This document shows, one piece after another, positions 14,152-22,300 of a DNA stretch of 24,307 bases. Numbering within the stretch: position 1 is the first letter of the stretch; every line of letters starts with the position of its first letter. Made by a program: the position numbers and the translations under genes. A model generated the notes under the pieces. It was not told the origin of the DNA, did not search any database, and was given only the letters and a program-made list of their open reading frames with translations. Origin of the DNA: Candidatus Saccharibacteria bacterium UBA3225 (GTDB taxonomy: Bacteria > Patescibacteriota > Saccharimonadia > Saccharimonadales > Saccharimonadaceae); the NCBI GenBank assembly GCA_002363515.1, contig DEVX01000013.1, positions 1-24,307 on the forward strand, written 5' to 3'.

Positions 14152-15299
14152 TGCGCATTAAGCGAAATGAGCAGCGAGTATATCTCTTAGAAACTGCCCT
14201 TGTAATAGCAGTTATACTTTTAGCATTGTTCCTATATTCTTTCACGTCGAGTATCAAGTCATATTATATGGCTGCCGTACTCGGCGTTTTACTCGTCATA
14301 GCGATTGCCCAGTTCGGCTTTCATCGTGACAAGCATTATCTCAAAAACTACGTATCGCGCATTGTTGTCGCCTGCTTGATGGTGACTTTTATCGTCAGCT
14401 TTGGACTAGGACTATTCCTAAATTTTACGCATAGCTCATTTTCGCTTAATCCTCACGTAATCCTATCCGGCTTCTTGCCAGCGTTGCTGATTTCTTGCGA
14501 AGCAGAAGTATTCCAATATGTAATATTTCATTCGTATTTTCGTAATCTTCGACCAATAGCAATTTATGTGGTAACCATTGCGGCTGCAAACATTCTCATC
14601 TCTACGAATTTCGGCTCTTTTGCTAGTCCTGAGGCGGTCTTTATCACGATTTGTACAATCATATTGCCAGTATTGGCGACCGAATTACTGTGTGGCTACT
14701 TAAGGTATAAGATTGGTCTGCGTCCAGCTCTAATATATAAGCTATCTGTTCGCCTCTATCCCTTCGTTTTGCCTATTTTGCCAAATCTCGGACCGTTCAT
14801 TTACGCAGTCATGGCAATTTCTTTGCCAGCGGCAATCTTTTTGTTTACTTACAATTTGCACGTAGCTAATCGCAAAGATCAAAAACGCATTCGTCGGCGT
14901 AACCAAATGATTATTACTACGCCCATCGTCTTCGTTTTATTAGCAGTAGTAATACTTGTGTCTGGTATTTTTAAGTATCAAATTATTGCAATTGCATCCA
15001 ACTCGATGAATCCAACCTTCGCGCGTGGCGATGCGGTTGTTTTAGAGAAGACTTCTGCCGATAAGATTGTCGAAAATGATATACTAGTATTTAAGCATGA
15101 GGGGATAATTATTACCCACCGTGTTACCCAAATATACACCGAAAATGACCGCCTTTATTTCGTTACTAAGGGCGACAATAATGAGGAAGTTGACGCTTTT
15201 AAGACTGACGAATCGCAAGTTGTCGGGCGGGTCGTAATTATTAATAAATTTATTGGCTACCCAACCGTTTGGTTGAGTGAATTATTTAAAACGGAGTAA
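14151..15299 (+). CDS. SipW-like signal peptidase I (S26B, Ser/His type) with multi-helix N-terminal domain
   Basis: The C-terminal part (about 255-382) is a signal peptidase: a membrane helix (256-274), the catalytic serine in SNSMNP (Ser285), a GDAVV strand, and ITHRV with His323 where bacterial LepB-type enzymes carry Lys. This Ser/His pair marks the SipW/ER-type branch. KGDNNEEVD (340-348) is another family signature. The first 240 residues hold about six to eight membrane helices and the segment LYPFVLPILPNLGPF, a domain also seen fused to Firmicutes SipW-like enzymes. Segment CEAEVFQYVIFHSYFR slightly recalls CPBP proteases, but their full motif set is absent. The ATG overlaps the stop of the putative substrate gene, so substrate and enzyme are made together. 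It should cleave the signal of that protein at the outer membrane face. Confidence 0.88.
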   Translation: MRIKRNEQRVYLLETALVIAVILLALFLYSFTSSIKSYYMAAVLGVLLVIAIAQFGFHRDKHYLKNYVSRIVVACLMVTFIVSFGLGLFLNFTHSSFSLNPHVILSGFLPALLISCEAEVFQYVIFHSYFRNLRPIAIYVVTIAAANILISTNFGSFASPEAVFITICTIILPVLATELLCGYLRYKIGLRPALIYKLSVRLYPFVLPILPNLGPFIYAVMAISLPAAIFLFTYNLHVANRKDQKRIRRRNQMIITTPIVFVLLAVVILVSGIFKYQIIAIASNSMNPTFARGDAVVLEKTSADKIVENDILVFKHEGIIITHRVTQIYTENDRLYFVTKGDNNEEVDAFKTDESQVVGRVVIINKFIGYPTVWLSELFKTE

Positions 15300-15302
15300 A
15301 GC

Positions 15303-16349
15303 ATGGCTGAGCAAATTCACTACAGTTTGAGCAAGCGCATCTTGATGATTATTTTGATTTTTGTTTGTGCCGTTTTTGGCGTGTTTCTTTGCGTGCTTGG
15401 TTTTAGCCCATATAACGGCATCGAGCTTGTGCAGAAAACGGATAATGACCTCGACTATACGGTAAGTTTAAAAGATAATAATTATTTTGAAAAAAATGTC
15501 CTACCATCCGGCGGTAAGTATATTTCTAATCTAATTGATCATTTTAATGTAAGCTTCAAATATAATTCCGAATTTACGCAGCCAGTTTCTGGTTCATATT
15601 CGTACCAGATTATCGCTACAATCAGCGCCAATGAAAGCAAAAGTCAGAGCAGTGCAAGCTATTGGTCGCGCGAGTTTAAGCTCTTTCAGTCAGACACAAA
15701 GGAGATTCGAGAAACTCGAAATTTGACTTTTACGGATGAAGTAAAGGTTGACTATGACGTATATAATAATCTCCTACGCGATTTTAAAAAGAGCTATAGC
15801 CTTTCCGCAATGGGTAAGTTGGAGGTGTCTTTAGTTATTACTGGCGACTTAACGAATAGTTTGTTTAGCAATAAAATGCCACTCAAATCCGAAATGAGTA
15901 TATCTGTGCCACTAACAGAGCAGGCCGTGGAAGTCTCGATTAATACGGACACAAAGAATAAGGAACAAGTCTTAGCATCGGCGCCAAAGATGACCGATAG
16001 CGCAATCATAGCCTGTCGCATTGCTGGTTTGCTATTTGTGGCGATTACTATAATTGCCGCATTTGCGTCGCATTATGTTGGTCGCATTAAAGAGGCTGGT
16101 GTAGAATACGAATTAAACGTCAAAAAACTATTATCTAGCTACGACAGTATTATCGTAGACTTAAAATCGGCGCCAAATTTAGCCGGCATAAAAGTGTCGG
16201 AAGTGGACGATTTTGATGAACTGCTTGATGTTTACAATTCAATCCATCAACCAATCAATTTTTACACTAGCCGAAATACCAGTATTTTTATTATCATCAA
16301 CGAAAAGATGGCTTGGAAATTTACCGTCAGGCTAAGTGACTATAAATAG
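15303..16349 (+). CDS. DUF5305-family membrane protein of the SipW-type operon
   Basis: The 348-residue protein has an N-terminal helix (about 14-34), an extracellular beta-rich domain of about 200 residues, a second helix (about 235-256) and a cytoplasmic tail of about 90 residues. The opening of the extracellular domain, a Tyr-rich segment with NVLPSGGKYISNLIDHFNV, matches what I know of DUF5305, a family of unknown function found next to SipW-like peptidases. GGAG lies eight bases before the ATG, and the gap from the peptidase stop is 3 bp, so it is the third gene of the operon. A role in handling or anchoring the secreted protein is an inference. Its TAG stop abuts the stop of the convergent gene with no gap. 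Confidence 0.75.
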   Translation: MAEQIHYSLSKRILMIILIFVCAVFGVFLCVLGFSPYNGIELVQKTDNDLDYTVSLKDNNYFEKNVLPSGGKYISNLIDHFNVSFKYNSEFTQPVSGSYSYQIIATISANESKSQSSASYWSREFKLFQSDTKEIRETRNLTFTDEVKVDYDVYNNLLRDFKKSYSLSAMGKLEVSLVITGDLTNSLFSNKMPLKSEMSISVPLTEQAVEVSINTDTKNKEQVLASAPKMTDSAIIACRIAGLLFVAITIIAAFASHYVGRIKEAGVEYELNVKKLLSSYDSIIVDLKSAPNLAGIKVSEVDDFDELLDVYNSIHQPINFYTSRNTSIFIIINEKMAWKFTVRLSDYK

Positions 16350-16958
16350 CTAAGCCCTAAAATCCATCACCGCCACCTCTGGCATGTTATTGTTAATTTC
16401 AATAATATTGCCCACTTTGCGCACGTTATCGAAATGGCGCGTATATTCATCTACAGTACTAAGAACATCGTAACCGAAACCGTCGCCGCGATAATGCATC
16501 GGGATCGCACATTTTGGCGCTAAGCTTTTGGTAATATCTGCCGCCAAATCGGCGTCAATTGTAAAATGACCACCTACTGGAATCATCAAAACATCCAGAT
16601 TCGTCAGTTGCTCTTTTTGTTCTTCATTTAGCAGACAGCCCAAATCGCCCAGATGAGCAATGCGCAAACCTTCGCAAGTAATTACATGAATAAGATTCGG
16701 CCCGCGCAATGCACCTTCTTGGTCGTCGTGCCAACTCTGGATAAAATCAACTTTAAACTTAGATTTGTCGCCACCGATTAATTTTACGCAATCTACGCCA
16801 TAATGATCGGCGTGCTTATGAGAATAAATGACCATGGTAGCTTCTTCGCGTAAATGCCCGAAACCATCTACGCTATCGTCCGCATATGGGTCAATAATCA
16901 AACTATCGTCTCCGGAAATTAGTTTAAAACATGCGTGCCCTAAATATTGAATTTTCAT
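16350..16958 (-). CDS. Metallo-beta-lactamase-fold hydrolase (UlaG/UPF0173-like)
   Basis: The 202-residue cytoplasmic protein begins MKIQYLGHACFKL, and has the metal-binding SHKHADH (His47, His49, Asp51, His52), HLGDLG (third cluster), PVGGHFTIDA and PMHYRG. These are the features of the UlaG/UPF0173 group of small metal-dependent hydrolases. The substrate is unknown: relatives include ascorbate-6-phosphate lactonase, and many are uncharacterised. The start is the ATG at 16958 with AAAGGAGTG five bases upstream; the extra nine codons to 16985 lie over the promoter. It follows the methyltransferase gene on the same strand after 30 bp but has a -10 box of its own. Confidence 0.92.
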   Translation of the reverse strand: MKIQYLGHACFKLISGDDSLIIDPYADDSVDGFGHLREEATMVIYSHKHADHYGVDCVKLIGGDKSKFKVDFIQSWHDDQEGALRGPNLIHVITCEGLRIAHLGDLGCLLNEEQKEQLTNLDVLMIPVGGHFTIDADLAADITKSLAPKCAIPMHYRGDGFGYDVLSTVDEYTRHFDNVRKVGNIIEINNNMPEVAVMDFRA

Positions 16959-16975
16959 AGTCACTCCTTTTCTAT

Positions 16976-16984
16976 ATTGTAACA
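16976..16984 (-). promoter_or_regulatory. Extended -10 promoter of the metallo-beta-lactamase-fold gene
   Basis: On the minus strand TGTTACAAT, an extended -10, lies 17 nt before the ATG. The leader would be about 11 nt, just long enough to hold the AAAGGAG ribosome site. Confidence 0.6.
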
Positions 16985-16988
16985 AATA

Positions 16989-17507
16989 CTACTTAGACTT
17001 AGGCTCTATCTTGTACAGAAAGTACGCTCGGCACGTCTTCTCTGGCTTATATCCGGGCACCTCGAAAGCGTGTGATATTAAGAATAATGGTCGTTTTAGT
17101 TTTTGCGCTTGTTCCTCAACTTTCTTTGCAATGCGTTTCATGTCGCGTCCATCACCAAATACGTAGACTACGGTCGTATCGGTGGGTAAATCGCTCCGAA
17201 AGAAGTCATTCATTCTGACTTTTACGCGCGGATTGCTGATGAAACGAACTTTTGAAAATAAGACAAGAAAGGGATTTAATTCGATACCTAACACACGAGC
17301 GCCGAAATCGCTCGCCACCTTCAAGACTTTGCCGTCACCCGAGCCTAAATCGACTAGCAAATCGTTTTTGTTGAGCTTATAGAGTTTCTTGAAAATAATA
17401 TCCAATTCTTTACGCCGTGATGGTACGAATGGCGCGCCGGTCAGGGCAGTGCCGCCAAAGACTAGCACTAAGACAATCCCAATCCACTTAAGAATTTCCC
17501 AAGACAT
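16989..17507 (-). CDS. Membrane-anchored class I SAM-dependent methyltransferase
   Basis: The 172-residue protein has one N-terminal helix (about 8-24), then TGAPFVPSRRKEL, and a Rossmann methyltransferase core with motif I VDLGSGDGK (52-60) and the acidic residue Glu76 (GIEL) at the end of strand 2. The arrangement of helix, GAPFVP segment and short catalytic domain is like that of small membrane-tethered methyltransferases related to the ATPSCKMT/FAM173 group; the substrate, perhaps protein lysine, is unproved. The frame is open to 17645, but that part reads through tRNA remnants. I chose ATG 17507 because the family starts there and TATAAT lies six bases before it, predicting a leaderless mRNA. 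Confidence 0.88.
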   Translation of the reverse strand: MSWEILKWIGIVLVLVFGGTALTGAPFVPSRRKELDIIFKKLYKLNKNDLLVDLGSGDGKVLKVASDFGARVLGIELNPFLVLFSKVRFISNPRVKVRMNDFFRSDLPTDTTVVYVFGDGRDMKRIAKKVEEQAQKLKRPLFLISHAFEVPGYKPEKTCRAYFLYKIEPKSK

Positions 17508-17513
17508 ACTCAG

Positions 17514-17519
17514 ATTATA
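17514..17519 (-). promoter_or_regulatory. -10 box of the methyltransferase gene, predicted leaderless
   Basis: On the minus strand TATAAT is followed by six bases (CTGAGT) and then the ATG at 17507. The -35 (AGAACA) is weak. No ribosome site is present. Confidence 0.75.
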
Positions 17520-17554
17520 CCGCAAAAGGGGAGGGCTGTTCTTTGTTTGACTAC

Positions 17555-17583
17555 TTGCCAAATACCTAAAACTTTGGTATAAT
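17555..17583 (+). promoter_or_regulatory. Promoter of the tRNA-Lys locus
   Basis: TTGCCA (17555-17560), a 17-bp spacer and extended -10 TGGTATAAT (hexamer 17578-17583). It lies 13 nt before a partial 5' copy of tRNA-Lys and 117 nt before the complete tRNA. This suggests that the promoter originally fed a tRNA placed at the partial copy. Confidence 0.85.
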
Positions 17584-17590
17584 ACTCCAA

Positions 17591-17610
17591 GTGAGCGGGC
17601 CGGTAGCTCA
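17591..17610 (+). pseudogene. Partial 5' copy of tRNA-Lys
   Basis: Bases 17597-17610 match the first 14 nt of the tRNA-Lys at 17701, and the GTGAG before it also matches apart from a 2-nt insertion. The similarity fades after the first D-stem strand. No complete cloverleaf can be formed, so this is a remnant. Confidence 0.8.
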
Positions 17611-17655
17611 ACTGCTGTCCGAGCGCGAATGCGCGAGCTCATCAAAAATTAGCAC

Positions 17656-17672
17656 GCTCTAACCAGCTGAGC
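17656..17672 (-). repeat. Inverted copy of the tRNA-Lys D arm
   Basis: The 17 bases are the exact reverse complement of 17710-17726, the D arm of the tRNA-Lys, with 37 bp between the two. In the precursor transcript the two could pair and compete with tRNA folding. Confidence 0.85.
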
Positions 17673-17700
17673 GTTAAATAAATGCTGGAAATGTAGGTGA

Positions 17701-17777
17701 GGGCCGGTAGCTCAGCTGGTTAGAGCACGAGCCTCTTAAGCTTGGTGTCGTGGGTTCGAGTCCCACCCGGCTCACCA
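17701..17777 (+). tRNA. tRNA-Lys, anticodon CTT
   Basis: Full 77-nt cloverleaf with encoded CCA. The acceptor GGGCCGG pairs with CCGGCTC (one G-U). The D arm is GCTC/GAGC. The anticodon stem CGAGC/GCTTG holds the loop CTCTTAA, with anticodon CTT reading AAG. The T arm is GTGGG TTCGAGT CCCAC. It is surrounded by partial copies of itself. A strong hairpin terminator follows. Confidence 0.96.
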
Positions 17778-17825
17778 TTTCGGAAAACAAGATGAACCCA
17801 AAAGGGTTCTTTTTTGTTTCCGAAA
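17778..17825 (+). terminator. Terminator of tRNA-Lys
   Basis: GAACCC (17794-17799) pairs with GGGTTC (17804-17809) around AAAA, followed by six Ts. Flanking arms TTTCGGAAAACAA and TTGTTTCCGAAA pair as well, with one bulge, giving a long stem in all. Confidence 0.88.
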
Positions 17826-17903
17826 CTGATGCGCTGGATGTGGCGAGAAGCCGCGCGGGTGCGCCCAATGCCCGGTCGCTTGCGACGACGGCGCATTGTT
17901 TAT

Positions 17904-17919
17904 GTCCCACCCGGCTCAC
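17904..17919 (+). repeat. 16-bp direct repeat of the tRNA-Lys 3' end (att-like)
   Basis: The 16 bases match 17760-17775, the T stem and acceptor 3' strand of tRNA-Lys, exactly. Such 3'-end duplications are left by tyrosine-recombinase elements that integrate in tRNA genes. The segment between the copies is only about 144 bp and GC-rich, and contains a hairpin (about 17866-17898). No integrase gene is in the window. Confidence 0.75.
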
Positions 17920-17973
17920 GAATAAGTAGCAAACCACGACTACATAGTCTATCGCAGGGGATAAGGAGTAATT

Positions 17974-18129
17974 ATGAGTAATATTGGTATTCGTGAATAC
18001 GTTATTGGCGTAATTCACAATAAAGATGTTTAGTATTATGTCAGGAAATATGGCACGGATGAAAAGAAGCTTGAACCGCATCGAAAGTATTCGTCGTTTC
18101 TTGCCGACTATTTTAATTCCCTAGAGTAG
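17974..18129 (+). pseudogene. Small ORF interrupted by an in-frame TAG
   Basis: From ATG 17974, with AAGGAG five bases upstream, the frame encodes 19 residues (MSNIGIREYVIGVIHNKDV), meets TAG at 18031-18033, and continues open for 31 more codons (starting YYVRKYGTDEKKLEPHRKY) to TAG at 18127-18129. The joined product would be about 50 residues with plausible protein-like composition. I do not recognise the family. The 3' end overlaps the convergent AlbA_2 gene by 22 bp. It could be a decayed remnant of an integrated element, a 19-residue peptide gene, or a read-through gene. Confidence 0.45.
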
Positions 18130-19331
18130 CGTTCAAGGATGCTATCTAACCAAGTGAGTGGTATGTCATTATTTGGTAATCTTAACGCGCCGTCGCTAAG
18201 ATCATCGATTATCTCGTCGTCGGTATATGTTTCCATGATGAATATTTCGATGTCATATTTTTCTTCAAGCTCTTTGAATTTTGTATTGCGATTGAAAGCA
18301 AAGCTATTTTTACCAAGCCTGAGCCTATTTTTGATTTCGTATGTCATTGAACCGGTTATATATAGTTTTCTATCTATGATTAGTGGGACATTATCGCAAG
18401 CAAATTGAGATTTCGTGAATATAAGTTTTATTCCTTCGAAATCTTCCTTTGATAAATCGATGTCTTCTCCTGACGAAATACTCGGTAACTCCATCAGCCC
18501 ATCGACAAACGTACCTGATTTGGAAACATTGGCCATTGAAATATAATTCGAAAATAAGAGAATCGGGTTATTGGAAGGGTAAATGGGATAATTAGCTCTT
18601 TGGCCGATGTAATTCAATTCAGTCCACAAACTACCGTCCTCTTCTATCTCAATGTGATTGCCTAGGCCATCTAATAAGAAGAACTCTTCACAATCATAAT
18701 ATCGATCCACAAAGAATGTACTATCTGGCTTCGCATAGACATTTAATGAAATGCGTGAATCCGATTCAATGAACGGTTCTGTGTAAACTGATATTCTTGG
18801 AGTGCGTCCTTTTGATAGATATAGAGATCGTATTAGGCCTTCATCAAGCGATATGCTATTCGTTCCTGATCTAGCGTAGTAGTTTCGGCGATAGTCGCTT
18901 TCAGCTTCGCCCCAAACGCGATGGGGCAATATATCGCTTCTTGGAACAAATATTATAAGAGCATTTTTCTTATTATCTGTCAGTGTTTTGAAGTCGATTC
19001 CTTTTGGGCTAGGTTGGACTATAGTCTTTATGCACTTATCGAGCAAATCATACAGATTTTCAGTTAAGTCATTTGTTATGGCCAGCTTACCTTTATCGTA
19101 TTCTACTCCCCACACGATTATTCCGTCTGACGTATTTAGAAAGGCGCAGATTTCTTTCGCTAGGAGTGATTTTTGATGTTTTATGAACTCTTTGTCTTTT
19201 TCGTTTGGTTGGCGCTTAATAGCTTTAAACTCTAGCCATGGGCTTTCTCCATCTTCCGATTCGGATATTAGCCTCTGTAGATCATCTAGTTTATTGAGCG
19301 AGTCATAGATTTCTTTTATTGTTTCGCTCAT
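18108..19331 (-). CDS. AlbA_2 (Schlafen-type) domain protein at the end of the type I RM operon
   Basis: The 407-residue protein carries an N-terminal AlbA_2 domain (formerly called divergent AAA-4, PF04326-like): SPWLEFKAIKR (about 30-40), then AKEICAFLNTSDGIIVWGVE (about 58-77), and PSPKGIDFKT further on. The remaining 230 residues are not recognised and lack membrane segments. AlbA_2 domains bind or process nucleic acid and occur in Schlafen-like and anti-phage proteins. The ATG follows the hsdR stop directly (TAAATG) with GAGG upstream, so it is co-translated with the restriction subunit. A defence or regulatory role beside the RM enzyme is inferred from this location. Confidence 0.82.
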   Translation of the reverse strand: MSETIKEIYDSLNKLDDLQRLISESEDGESPWLEFKAIKRQPNEKDKEFIKHQKSLLAKEICAFLNTSDGIIVWGVEYDKGKLAITNDLTENLYDLLDKCIKTIVQPSPKGIDFKTLTDNKKNALIIFVPRSDILPHRVWGEAESDYRRNYYARSGTNSISLDEGLIRSLYLSKGRTPRISVYTEPFIESDSRISLNVYAKPDSTFFVDRYYDCEEFFLLDGLGNHIEIEEDGSLWTELNYIGQRANYPIYPSNNPILLFSNYISMANVSKSGTFVDGLMELPSISSGEDIDLSKEDFEGIKLIFTKSQFACDNVPLIIDRKLYITGSMTYEIKNRLRLGKNSFAFNRNTKFKELEEKYDIEIFIMETYTDDEIIDDLSDGALRLPNNDIPLTWLDSILERYSRELK

Positions 19332-22300
19332 TTAGTCCTCGCCGCGATATTTCTTAAAGTTTTCAGCTTGTTCGAATATCTCTTTATAGACTTCATCATG
19401 TGCTACTGGAGGGTAATCATTTTCGGTTAGCAATACGATGAGGTTTGCTTTCAATTCGGCCTTTATGTCATCTCGTTGATCCCAAGCAGTGTATTTGGAG
19501 ATGGAATCGACTTCGGCTTTAACTTTCTTAGCTAACTCAATGAGTTTGTCGTCAGGATATTCAAACTCGTATTTGATAGTAATCTCTTTAAGGATGTCAT
19601 AGAAGGCTTTTTCTTCGAAATCTATACCCAAATCTTTATACGATCGACGCTCTTCGTCGAGGTCCATTACAAGATCGACTAGCTTATCGGTGAATTCGTT
19701 GATTACTTCGCTGACTAGAATATCCTGCTCTTTGCGATTATTGTAATCTTCAACCAACTTCTCAAGGCGTTTCGAGAAATCTACACCCCTAACTTTATTT
19801 ACTTTCTTGAAATCGCTGATTGCTTTAGCAAGGAGCTGTTGGAGAACCTGAATCCTCGTATTCGGCAACTTAATCTTCAAAATTTTTTCAAGGTATACAG
19901 GATCGAACAAGTTAATTTCTTTTTTGTCCTCGCCAATTTTGAAGATTTCTTCGACGCCGCTGCTGTGAAGTGCATCTTGTACCATTAGTGTGACTTGGCG
20001 GTTCATTTGTGCGGTATCAGGTGCTTCGCCGCGAGTAATTTTGTAGACAATTGATCTTACTGCGAGATAGAAGTGGATTCTGTCGCGTTCTGCTTGCGTA
20101 AAGGCTTCCTGATCGCCTGTACAGATGTCGTAAGCCTTCTTTAGACGTTTACAGTGTTCCATGAAGCGATGTTCGAATACATCGGTTTGCATTGCGAATT
20201 CTGCGGCCGAATTCAAACATTCAAGACGCTTCAATGCAGAACTTGAATAATAGTCTGAACTATCGAACTTGTAGAACATTTTGTCGAGTATATCTAACTG
20301 GTCCTTTGTCGCGGCAATAGACTCGCGAATGGATTCAATATCTCTTTCTGAGGCAAGGCCGCCGTAGTGTGCCAAGGCTTTGTTCATATTGCGCTTAATG
20401 CCGATATAGTCGACTACTAGGCCTTTTTGTTTGTCCTTATACTTTCTATTAACGCGCGAAATAGTCTGGATGAGCGTGTGGCGTTTGAGCGGTTTGTAGA
20501 TATACATCGTATCGAGGGCAGGAACATCAAAACCGGTCGTCCACATATCCACGATAATCGCGATCTTGAAGTTGGATTTGTCGCTCTTGAATTGCTTATC
20601 GAGTTTCTTTCTGTATGCTTCGTCGCCGGCAAGTTCCCAAAGTTCTGGTTCGTCGTCTTTATTTCTTGTTAAGACCAACTTTACGCGTTCAATTGGGAAT
20701 AGCTCCTCTTTTTCGCTTTCTTTAAGATTCTCAAAGTCTTCCGCTTCTTTCGCCACGGCCCAGTCTGGGCGAATAGTAATGAGTTCTTTGTACAAATTGT
20801 AGGCAATTCCTCTTGTTGCGCAGACAAACATCACTTTTTCCGCTACAGTAGATTTCTCGTTGATTCGTCCTTCGTAGTGTGCCACAAAGTCTAACGCTAG
20901 CTGATGAATGACGCCAGGATCGGAAAGAATTGTAATCATGCTACTAACGGCACGCTTACTTTCTTCGATTTGGTATTCACTGGCGCCAGCTTCTTCAGCT
21001 TCGTCATAATACCTTTCAATATCCTTCAATTTTTCGCTATCGAGGATTACCTTGGCTGCACGGCCTTCATATACGATCGGGACGGTTATTTCGTCTTCTA
21101 CAGCCTCACGCATGGTGTATTTGTCGATGATGTCGCCAAAGACATCGAGCGTTGCGTCGATTGGCGTACCAGTAACGCCAACATATGTAGCATTCGGGAG
21201 AGAATCATGTAGGAATTTTGCAAAGCCATAATGGACTTTTGCGCCATCCCCGTCGACCGTAATCTTTTGATCGAGATTAATCTGGCTTCTATGCGCCTCA
21301 TCGGAAATACAGATGATATTGTTTCTATCGGATAATAAGCCAGCTTCTTCCGTGAATTTGTGGATCGTAGTTAGGAATACGCCACCGCTTTCACGATTAT
21401 TTAAATTCTCTCTGAGTGACTTGCGGGTGTCAAATCGAAGAATGTTTTCATCTCCGATATAGTCGGTCGCATTGAGGAATAAATTGGATAACTGATCATC
21501 TAAGTCGGTACGGTCAGTAATAAGAATAATTGTTGGGTTGTTCAATTCTTTGCTGCGCATGAGGATGCGAGAAAGGAAAAGCATTGCGTAACTTTTACCG
21601 CATCCAGTCGAACCGAAGTAGGTACCGCCACGCCCGTCGCCTTCTGGTCTACGCGCTTTTAGAATGTTTCTATAGAGTTTATTCGCGGCGTAATATTGTG
21701 GATAGCGACATACGATCTTTAGTTCGTGCTTGTTTGTGTCGGGGAAGAATATGAAGTTATGAATAACGTCACAGAGCCTATTATGCTCGAATAGTCCGTT
21801 CATCATGGCAATAAGTGCCGGAATTCCTTCCGCCTCATTTTCTTCGTCGCCAGTGACTTTTCGCCAGCCGTAATAGAATTCGTAATCAGCAAAGAGCGAA
21901 CCCATTTTCGAATTGACGCCGTCAGTAATTACGCAGAATGCGTTATAGACGAATAGTTCTGGAATATCGCGGCGATAACGTACCGTGATTTGATTGTATG
22001 CGTCCAGAAGCGTTGCTTCTTCTTCGCGGATGGCCGATTTGAATTCTAGGACTACCATTGGGAGGCCGTTGATATATAAGATGCCGTCTGGAATCCTAGG
22101 AACGCTTCCGGTTTGGATTTCTAATTGGTTAATGAATTTGAAATTATTGTTTTCTACGTTTTCGAAATCAATAAGCTCAACAAAAAGATCTTGCTTCGTC
22201 TGATCTTCGCGCCTAATCGGAAAACCTTCCGTGACTAAGCGAATGAACTTTTTATTACTTTCATATAGGTCGCTCGCAGGGAATGTTTGTAGCTCGCGCA

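Noticed and set aside
14490..14545. CPBP-type intramembrane protease motif in the SipW-like protein (CEAEVFQYVIFHSYFR)
   Set aside because: The EExxxR pattern is not matched exactly and the other two CPBP motifs are absent; the catalytic site present is the C-terminal Ser/His pair.
17508..17645. 46-codon N-terminal extension of the methyltransferase frame
   Set aside because: It would cross the tRNA-Lys remnants and the gene's own -10 box; homologous proteins begin at the inner ATG.
17674..18081. Minus-strand frame of 135 codons containing VSRVGLEPTTPSLRG
   Set aside because: It is the well-known false frame antisense to a tRNA gene (here tRNA-Lys); it also crosses the terminator.
17974..18408. 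Idea that TAG is recoded and the small ORF continues to 18408
   Set aside because: The continuation is only the shadow of the AlbA_2 gene, and many genes here end in TAG at the expected family end (for example hsdM, the metallo-beta-lactamase-fold gene and DUF5305).
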